Of a stretch of 12,577 nt of DNA, positions 1-6,771 are shown in pieces. Location: positions 1 to 12,577 of the forward strand of contig JALLAP010000476.1 in the NCBI GenBank assembly GCA_036939355.1, written 5' to 3'. The position numbers were made by a program, and so were the translations under genes. The notes beneath the pieces were generated by a model that worked only from the letters and a program-made list of their open reading frames with translations, was not told the origin of the DNA and ran no database searches. How positions within the stretch are numbered: position 1 is the stretch's first letter; each line of letters starts with the position of its first letter. This DNA is from Thalassiosira profunda. Lineage: Eukaryota; Bacillariophyta; Thalassiosirophyceae; Thalassiosirales; Thalassiosiraceae.

Positions 1-61
1 TTGCACTCGACCCACGATTACAAATTACTCGCACTCGGACTAGTGCTGTTATTTATAGTAC

Positions 62-3000
62 TTGTGTAGCTTGACAATTGCGGACCTGCGGTCGTTGTAT
101 GATAGCGTGTCAGCGAAGCTGGAACGGCGGAATGGATACGTGGTGGACTACAACCATTTGTTGACCGCGATCCTTGGTTGCAACACCAACACTTTGCTCC
201 TGGGAGGCACTGAGCAGAGCAAGGGCGCTGTCTTTTACATCGGGCCATACGTGCAGAAGAACAAGACGGAATTGAACGAGTCCCTCGATGCAGTGTTGGA
301 AGCGACGGAACATGCCCGAGCATACCCCAGCGTCGCCGAAGACAAGAACACCAACCGGCGATTCGTCCAATACGTGATGACGCGCATTCTCAATCAACTG
401 AACTCACTGCAAGAGATATCGGACGCCCAGGCCGCTGGAGCATTATTAGGTCTCAACGTGAACTTGTGCTCTGAGATCTTCGTCGTTTACGACGCACAGA
501 GTTACATCAACTGTGCATTGAACGAACGAGAAAAATGGGAACAGCATGAGCAGCAGCAACGCGAAGGCGAAGGCAGCAACAGTGAGACCGACAGTGATTA
601 CCTCCCCCCTTCCAATGACGATGACGATGACGACGATGACTCGCTTGGATCCTTTATCGAAACTGACGATGAAGATTTGGAGGCACTCTTTGCGGATGCC
701 GGCATCGAACCGTTGGAAGTGAGACTGGATGACGTCTTCGAGCAAATGAACTATCACGACAGCAAGTTTGGCTTTTGCAAAGTGTATCCAATCGATGAAG
801 GTATCGACGGAGGCGTGGGCCGGCGGTATGCGGCAGTTCCGTATTGCCAATTGTATCGATACAGGGGCACAAAGCTGAGGACCTTGAACAGGCTGGAATA
901 TTGCAGTTGCGTGGAGGTCGCAAAAAATAAGCCAAAATCTCGGTATGGACGCAAGCCCAACGCCCAATTCAAGTTTGGAAAGGGAATTGAGATTGCTGCG
1001 AGTCACCACCAAATCCTGCGGTCGAAGTCCTGCACTCCCAAACTGTTCCAAAGTCCTCCGGCCCATCCAGGCATACCTGAAAATGCGAACGACGAGGAAT
1101 GCATGGAGAAGTGGCGACAGAAGGCAGACAAGTTTGTGTGTTATTATCTCACCATGTTCCGGCCCGAGAAAAACTTGTATGAGGAAGGTTGGGCTGATGT
1201 TCGTGTATATCCTCGTTACGATTGGCCGGCGTTTAGAGATTTTGTGACAGAACTGCAGGAGAAGGAAGGAACTCGCGAACAGCTCGCCATTAACCAATTT
1301 CGGCTGGACCAAATGGTGAAGATGATGCAGTCGCTGAAGATGAATCCCCGAGCGAAGAAGATTCTGTACCACTATCGTGGCTTGAGCAGGGACATGTGGT
1401 CGGCGCACGAACAAGCAGCCGGGAGGGAAGAGTACAGGCGGAGCATGGGTAAGCCGACGCGCAATGGCGATGACATGGACGAAGAAGCCGATTACCTTTG
1501 TCAGATGAAACAGCTGTCGAGTCGGACAGAGCGTGAGATCATGCAGAAAGTCGCATTTACCGACCAGCTGCTCAACGAAATGGCGCAGATGGCTTCTCAC
1601 CTTCAGTTCAACGCGTCGCACGATGGTTCCGTCGCCGAAGAGAGAGGCAGCCACGTAGCAGAAGGAGTTCAGTACGACGTCGAAGCGGTGCCATTTGACG
1701 ATGCGCTGGCCGATCGAATATTGGATAGAGAGGTGCCAAACGCAGAAGAAGATCGCCAAGCGAAGCAACCATCCTCCGCCACGTTCTCTGCCACAGCAAG
1801 CCCGCCCCGCGACAATGCGACGCCAGCTGCGCGAATTCCTTGCGCGCAAGCACATTTCGAGCGACAAAGTGCTCCCGCTGACAATCCTCCACCAACATTT
1901 CATCCGAGTCCTCGATGGCACTGCTGAGACAGTGGCGCCGCCCTTTCTGCTCGTTGTTGGCGCTCCCGGTACTGGCAAAAGCTGGTTGGTAAAGATGATT
2001 GTTGAGATGGCCGAAGAAATGGGCCTCGAGACGCCGATCAGATCAGCTTGGATGGGCATTGCATCGATAAACATTGGCGGTTCAACGCTCTGTAGCCTTT
2101 GGGACATACCATGTGGCCGGCAAGGGCAGCCCAAAGACCGAGTCAAGCCATGGGATGCCGATCGCCTCGAAGCATTCAAGAGAAAGTTCGACTTAGACCG
2201 AACGTCAGTGATAATCATCGACGAAATCTCCATGCTCAAGCCTTGGATGTTCACTTACCTGGACGCTCGCCTGAGAGAAGCCACGCAGTGCAATAGGCCG
2301 TTCGGCGGGAAAGCGGTAATGATGTTGGGCGACTTCGACCAGCAGCCCCCGGTGGCCGGCTCGTCGATGCCACACCTGGCGATGGTCCTGCTCCAGAAAG
2401 AACTCGAAGCAACCAATGGCCGCGTTAAGATCCACCGCACGAGGCGCGAGAAGATGGAAATGATGTGCAGCCTCTCTCGGACGGGCGTGGAATTGTTCAA
2501 GAAAGTGGGATTGATAAAGCTCGACATCCAACACCGCTGCGCTGAAGATGCCAATCACATTGAGTTGTTGAAGAAGATGAGCTCCGGCTCGCCCATTAAA
2601 CCTGGCGACTTGCACCCCTACCGCACGCTCTCGCTGGACGATCTGACGCCAGAGAACTTTCTCTTTGCAACCATAATAGTGACCAGCAATTACGAGCGGC
2701 ACGAGCTCAACGCGCATCAAGCCAGATTGTGGGCGCTCTACCATCGCACGCATGTGGTCCGGTGGCGGCGACGAATCAACGCCAATGCATGGGAAGGGAG
2801 GCCGCCGACGGCAGAGAAAGTGGAAGAAGCAGAGAAGGAGACTTGCTTCTGGGAATACTTCGTCCCAATGGCCCCCGCGTACTTGACGTACAACTTGAAC
2901 ACGGACAACGATCTCGCGAACGGAACCGAGGTTCGTATGCATTCGTTGTCGTTCGACACAAAAGAGGACGAGGCCTTCTTGCGCCAAATGCAGCAATCGA

Positions 3001-3696
3001 CGCCCTTCGGCGACACCATCGATCTGACAGCCCCGCCCAAAGCCATCAACGTAGAGCTCTATCCCGATTACGACGGCGACAGTGAGTCGAACCGGAGAGA
3101 GCACGACGAGAAACGGAACCATTGGCATTGTGGGTCGCTCACCGATGACGGCCGCATCGTCTTCCCCGTCGACATTATCCATCGAAGTAAAATCCGCTGG
3201 ACCATGGAATCCATTCGGGCGCGCGGCGGCGCCATCCGCTTCCGAGCGTCGCGGGCGAAGATGGCCGACTACTTCCCGATCGAGCTCGGCTTCTGCATAA
3301 CCGTCGAGAAAGCTCAGGTAAGACGCAATTGGCATACATTTGCAAGACGCACGGATTTCGCTCACTCTGTCTCCCTCTTGGAACTCTCGCACATCCTCTG
3401 CCATCCCACCGCAGGGACGCACTATTCGAAAGGAAATTGCTTCCCTCTCCGAACATCCCATTCCCATCTTGCGATTCATTTGGGAGCAACTTTACGTCAT
3501 CCTCTCTCGGATTAGACACCGCGACGATCTGCGACTCTTGCTCAAGATGAACGACAGGCACACGCTCCATTACATCTCCGCGCTTGAAAAAGGCAAGTTC
3601 ACGGCTGCGTTCTTCAAGGGCTTCCCGGCTCCGTCGAGCCGGGAGGTATCCTACTGGGACAAGAAATTGGCGGCGGCGGCGGCGCGAAAGCTTTGA
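62..3696 (+). CDS. Helitron Rep/PIF1-like helicase, 5'-partial, spliced
   Basis: This is a rolling-circle transposase. Rep nicks and joins DNA, and the helicase unwinds it. Proposed exons are 62-1732, 1797-3317 and 3415-3696, giving about 1157 residues. Counting from 62, YIGPYVQK (Y59, Y63) matches the Rep YxxxYxxK motif, following a YVVDYN block. An acidic linker with eight Asp comes next, then a Helitron-like block around 950-1160 (NAQFKFG, HHQILRSK, YYLTMFRP). The helicase has Walker A GAPGTGKS (1959-1982), motif Ia-like SINIGGSTL, Walker B IIIDEISM (2211-2234) and GDFDQQPPV (2328-2354). After the second splice it has EKAQGRTI and YVILSR. No usable ATG lies near the 5' end: a TAG is in frame at 56-58, and the first exon may begin at an acceptor ending at 69 (tgtgtag). 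The HUH motif must be upstream. Identification is strong; the exact 5' structure and the first splice are not. Confidence 0.85.
1733..1796 (+). other. probable intron 1 of the Helitron gene (or frameshift site)
   Basis: The reading frame must change by one between the Rep-linker ORF, open to 1927, and the helicase ORF. A 64-nt intron from AG|GTGCCA at 1733 to a pyrimidine-rich acceptor (ctctgccacag) ending at 1796 does this exactly in phase 0. The donor is weak compared with the other introns here (GTAAGA, GTACGT, GTGAGT, GTAAGT, GTGCGT). A second GTGCCA donor at 1688 would also keep frame (109 nt). A plain frameshift mutation in a decaying copy is the alternative. Confidence 0.5.
3318..3414 (+). 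other. intron 2 of the Helitron gene
   Basis: The donor CAG|GTAAGA is at 3318 and the acceptor ccaccgcag ends at 3414, giving 97 nt in phase 0. Removing it joins EKAQ to GRTIRK, restoring the PIF1/superfamily 1 motif that normally reads KSQGxT. It also brings the essential YVILSR block into frame. The motif restoration makes this a secure intron. Confidence 0.92.
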
Positions 3697-3867
3697 GCAA
3701 CAATCTAGAAATAACTGTATAAGCCGGCGTCGCTCTCACCTGCGCTCTGATTTCATCCCTTCATTACTCGTCTCGCGTATCGCAACAGTTTTGACTTATC
3801 GCAGCAGCAGCAAGAACTGCCATCGACTATTATTCATGTCGGGGACGAATGCAAAATCCGCGGACGC

Positions 3868-3883
3868 GGGGGGCATTCCCCCC
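3868..3883. repeat. perfect GC hairpin, 6-bp stem and CATT loop
   Basis: Six G are followed by CATT and six C, giving a perfect and very stable stem-loop about 170 nt beyond the helicase stop. Helitron 3' ends carry a short GC-rich hairpin, so this is a natural candidate. The terminal CTRR expected about 10 nt later is absent (the sequence continues ttcacgaattaacg). It could instead be an RNA 3'-end structure. Confidence 0.6.
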
Positions 3884-4154
3884 TTCACGAATTAACGCCG
3901 CAGCGACGAAGAGGCGACACCAGCGGTGCAAACCTTGCGCGTGGCGCCGCAATCCCTCGCATATCAATCGTCGAATTGCAAGCGCGATGACCCAAATCCC
4001 CAAACCCCCAAACCAACATCAGAGGTGCGACGGCTCGCCATCGATTATTACTGCCAGTCCGCCAACGAAATAGCGGCAGACGCCGCGGCGACACCGCCAT
4101 GATGGCCAGTCAGCGATGGACAGCCTCATACAATCATCCACGCGAGCGAAGAAA

Positions 4155-4500
4155 GGCAAGGCGGCGGCGGCGGCAGCGGCGGCGGCCATAAAACACACAA
4201 ATAGAATTTGGCGTTGCAGCGGCGGGGTTTGCTCACCCGCGGTGCGCTTCGCAAAGGCTGCCATTGGCGACGCCGCGGCGGAAGTCTTGAGGTTCCGAGG
4301 AGCGCTGCAGGGCAGTACAATGTGCGCCGCCACCGGGCAGGCAAGGAGGCGGCGGCGGCCATCGGCCATCAAACACACAAGTAGCGGCGGGGTTTGCTGA
4401 CCCGCGACGCGCTTCTCAAACGCCGCCAATGGCGACGCCGCGGCGTAGGTCATGACGTTCCGACGGAGCGCGGCAGAGCAGTGATGTGCGCCGTCACCTT
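4155..4500. repeat. two diverged tandem copies of a ~165-185 bp GC-rich repeat
   Basis: Copy A (about 4155-4339) and copy B (about 4340-4500) share, in order, ggcaagg, GCC-rich tracts, aaacacacaa (4191 and 4371), gcggcggggtttgct, acccgc, gcgcttc, ggcgacgccgcggcg (4266 and 4431), gttccga and atgtgcgcc. Offsets are 180 and then 165 bp because copy A carries an extra 15 bp after the aaacacacaa block. A degenerate third fragment (gacgccgcggcg near 4079) may lie upstream. Function is unknown. Confidence 0.8.
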
Positions 4501-4524
4501 GGAGGCAGGGCGGGGGTTGGAGGA

Positions 4525-4543
4525 GGGAGGGGGAGGGGGAGGG
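4525..4543 (+). other. G-quadruplex motif with single-nucleotide loops
   Basis: GGG A GGGGG A GGGGG A GGG gives four G-runs separated by single adenines, a pattern known to form very stable parallel quadruplexes. Further G-runs precede it from 4501. It lies on the coding strand about 270 bp upstream of the start codon at 4810, right after the second tandem repeat copy. A role as a promoter element is inference only. Confidence 0.7.
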
Positions 4544-4809
4544 AAGTGAGAAGTTGCGTGCCGTCAAACGAGGGAACAATTTCAGGGTGTTTCACAGCAA
4601 TCTGCGCTCTGGGCTTGCCTAAACCCCTTTTTATTCCCCTCTCTCTCCAATGACAACCGAGAAGCCTGAATGACAACTAGAAGGCTAACTTCGACTCCCA
4701 CCAGCAGTTAGGAAAGAACGATTGCTCTTTGCAAAGGGTTGCCATAAAATCGACAAGCTTATTACATTGCAACAAGGTCGACCACCAACATCAAGACAAC
4801 ACACACATC

Positions 4810-5639
4810 ATGGTACTTGCGCTCCTAACGGGTATCGCCGTCGTGGGCGTTGCCGTCGCGGCGATGGCCAAGCAGGCTTCGAAATCGTCGAAGGAAAGCG
4901 GGTCGCCCCCTCGCGACAGCGGCCACGTCAAGGTGTCCATGAGTAAATCGCCCATCAAACGCCATGACAGGAACTCCAATGGAGTCATCCTCGTGGTGAC
5001 GAAAGTGGAAGGGCTCATCGTCGGATGGACCAAGCAACCGGGCCGCAACTGGTCCGCCTTCGTTTACTATATCAAAGAGCTCTGGCACGGAGATCCCGAA
5101 CGCTACGCAAGAGATTGGGGCATCCATGCCTGGTTTCCCCGCCTCGATACCAACAGCACAGAGCCCGACCAAGCTATGCTGGCGAACGACCGCGGAACCT
5201 GGCCTTGGTGGAGCTTTGTTTGCCTGAGGCACGACGAGAGCCAGTCGCTCGAGTCCTTGGCTCAGCACATTGCCGCCGTCTTCACCGAGAATGCCGGACA
5301 CTCTAGGTACGGCCCAGTTACCTTCTTTGTCTTGCGCATCGACAAGGATCACCCGCAGCCCGTGAACCACTACTTCAAGAAGAACGACACCATCTCGTAC
5401 GTCGCGTTTGCATGGCTTTGCGTTTCATTTGTTGCATCGTCTTTCTGTGCTAAATTGTTGCATCGCCGCCGCCTCGTCGATATTGCAGGCTCCTGAAGAC
5501 CATGTACTCGGATCCCGACACCACCATAGCCATGCTGGTAGCCGACGACGCCATCATGTCCGACTGGTTCGGCACGCCCGAGAACGGACGCACGGTCCTC
5601 TCCACCCTGTCCGAGGAGGACTGGCAGAACCTCGATTGA
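4810..5639 (+). CDS. unrecognised 245-residue protein with N-terminal hydrophobic segment
   Basis: I do not recognise this family. Exons are 4810-5396 and 5489-5639. The ATG at 4810 has a strong context (atcATGg) and is the first in-frame ATG; only TTG codons lie upstream. Residues 1-20 (MVLALLTGIAVVGVAVAAMA) form a hydrophobic segment, either a signal anchor or a signal peptide with an A-M-A cleavage-like site. A basic, Ser-rich stretch follows to about residue 60. The rest looks globular and Trp-rich (GTWPWWSF, SAFVYYIKELW), ending in a segment containing DWFGTPENGR and SEEDWQN. The secretory or membrane location rests only on the N-terminus. The frame stays coding-like past the TGA at 5637, so the protein may be truncated relative to relatives. 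Confidence 0.72.
5397..5488 (+). other. intron in the 4810-5639 gene
   Basis: The donor is GTACGT at 5397 and the acceptor is gatattgcag, ending at 5488, for 92 nt in phase 2. Splicing rebuilds a Ser codon and continues into LLKTMYSDPDTTIAMLVADD, which is clearly protein-like. Without splicing the frame enters a hydrophobic intron translation and stops at about 5496. A GT at 5401 is an alternative donor but matches the consensus less well and does not keep this frame. Confidence 0.85.
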
Positions 5640-5720
5640 ATCCGCCAGGAGCAGGGCACGTGCGTGGTAGGATACACGGCCCTCGAGCGCTGGTTAGGCG
5701 GAATCAAGGCGAAGCCCTAG
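5637..5720 (+). other. coding-like extension after the TGA stop
   Basis: In the same frame as exon 2, the TGA at 5637-5639 is followed by 26 sense codons ending in TAG at 5718-5720. They read IRQEQGTCVVGYTALERW and then LGGIKAKP. The composition resembles the preceding protein rather than a 3' UTR. A TGG-to-TGA change (LD-W-IRQ) would explain it, as would stop readthrough, an allele-specific nonsense mutation or a sequencing error. A whole-genome TGA reassignment is unlikely because the other long ORFs contain no in-frame TGA. Confidence 0.5.
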
Positions 5721-6771
5721 AGAGTGAATTTGCTGTAGGCTAGGAGATTGTTTGATTGCTTTCGAGAGCATTGTTTGAACTGATACCACTGACGGAGAAG
5801 AAAGCAGGAAACGAATGCGCATGTTTGTTAGGTAATCCTGCTTGTTTGCACAACATAACAGAATAGCTTCGCCCTCTTACCTTCTTTGTTGCGGGACTCT
5901 CTCACTATTGCTGTGCCGTATTTCCAACCTCGAGTATTACACATTTTGCATTGCAATATATCGTATACAGGCCATCCCCCATATGCGACAGCATTCGGCG
6001 TCGCACTCCGCAATCCAGTCAATAGAACGATCCCTCGATGAAGCACATATCTAACAATCTCTCATACCACAATAATTCTTGTTGGTGATGGTATGAATCT
6101 CTGAATGGGCAAACACCAATCCACTCTCTTCAAGCCTGCCTTTGAACAACCGAGTTGCTGCTGCACGCGCCACGCCCCCTCTCTGCCTGTTGTCTTATTC
6201 TCTCCCGCGATAGGATGGCGCAGCTGTCTCTTCGTAGGTAGGCGCGATGCACAGCACAGTGAGTGCGAGAGACAGAACAGTAAGGTGCCAAGCCAGCGCT
6301 GGAGCCTGTTTGCGCAGGGACAAACAAGCCTGGGTAGGGCGCAGGGATTCAGTACGTACAACATATACTAAAATGTATACCCAGACAACAAAAATCCACG
6401 TAGGATTTAGTATTTTAGTTTTTACAAGAGGGGGATCATGACTTAAATAAGAGCAGGCCGGTCAAGCTGCTTCTCTCCTCCCCCACCCCGGAGAGCCCAG
6501 ACCGTCCATAAACCAAACAACAACAAACAACAAGGCAAGGCCAACAGGACAGCAGAGGGCAACGAACAGCAACAGCGCGGCGTTGGCGAGTGCCCGCCGC
6601 CGAATGACGGCGGGGCGGGCCCGCGGCGTTGTCCCGCCGGCCTCGACAGCCCACACCCGTCGCTCCAGAGGTTGCAACTCAGCCCGCTTGTGATCCCGTT
6701 TGCAACTGCCACTGTCCGCGTCCAACGCCAACGGCCCTCTCGCCCCATTGGTACTACAAGCATCGCCGCTG
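5721..6771 (+). other. intergenic region and probable leader of the next gene
   Basis: I find no supported gene; ORFs of 60-100 codons on both strands lack family features. The region has an imperfect hairpin at 6062-6096 (tcatacca / tggtatga) and a nested inverted repeat at 6367-6419. From about 6506 a CAA-rich, structure-poor stretch (aacaacaacaaacaacaagg) looks like a 5' leader of the gene starting at 6772. No promoter motif is assigned. Confidence 0.55.
6367..6419. repeat. nested inverted repeats
   Basis: The outer arms ACTAAAAT (6367-6374) and ATTTTAGT (6412-6419) are perfect reverse complements. They enclose a second perfect hairpin, AAATCC-ACGTA-GGATTT (6392-6408). The block is AT-rich between GC-rich surroundings. 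It could be an RNA structure, a transcript 3'-end element or a remnant of a small inverted-repeat transposon. No target-site duplication is evident. Confidence 0.6.

Larger units (their letters stand above)
1..3696 (+). mobile_element. 3' part of a Helitron-type rolling-circle transposon
   Basis: The coding region here joins a Rep tyrosine-motif segment to a PIF1-type helicase, an arrangement diagnostic of autonomous Helitrons. The 5' end, with the HUH histidine motif, lies outside the window. The 3' boundary is not identified: Helitrons usually end in a short hairpin followed by CTRR, and I see no convincing pair of these. A GC hairpin at 3868-3883 lacks a following CTRR, and a CTAG near 3708 lacks a good hairpin. 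The feature therefore stops at the helicase stop codon, although the element probably extends further. Whether it is active cannot be told; one of its two splices could instead be a frameshift. Confidence 0.75.
3697..4809 (+). other. intergenic region without a recognisable gene
   Basis: No ORF here shows a protein family or convincing coding character. The longest, on the minus strand at 4019-4579, is driven by GC-rich repeats. The stretch holds a GC hairpin (3868-3883), two tandem ~165-185 bp repeat copies (4155-4500), a G-run quadruplex motif (4525-4543) and a pyrimidine-rich tract near 4625-4650. The downstream part presumably contains the promoter and leader of the gene starting at 4810. 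The upstream part may be the non-coding 3' tail of the Helitron. Confidence 0.6.

Noticed and set aside
446..2254. 602-codon minus-strand ORF opposite the Helitron gene
   Set aside because: It overlaps sense-strand Rep, linker and helicase motifs. Its translation shows no family features, and long antisense frames are expected opposite GC-rich coding DNA.
2205..3479. 424-codon minus-strand ORF
   Set aside because: It lies opposite the PIF1 helicase motifs and the proven-frame intron region, with no recognisable domain.
3415..3515. Helicase ending at 3515 without splicing
   Set aside because: The unspliced frame loses the GRTI and YVILSR motifs. Those appear exactly in phase after removing the 97-nt GT-AG intron.
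3696..3711. CTAG shortly after the helicase stop as the Helitron 3' end
   Set aside because: There is no good hairpin 10-15 nt upstream, and the next base is A rather than the usual T. CTAG is too short to use alone.
4019..4579. 186-codon minus-strand ORF as a real gene
   Set aside because: It consists mostly of translated GC-rich tandem repeats and a poly-Ala run. I keep the repeat as a finding but not the gene.
5637..5639. Genome-wide TGA reassigned to Trp
   Set aside because: The other genes use TGG throughout long frames without in-frame TGA. Two of them appear to stop at TGA, and reading past those gives no convincing protein.
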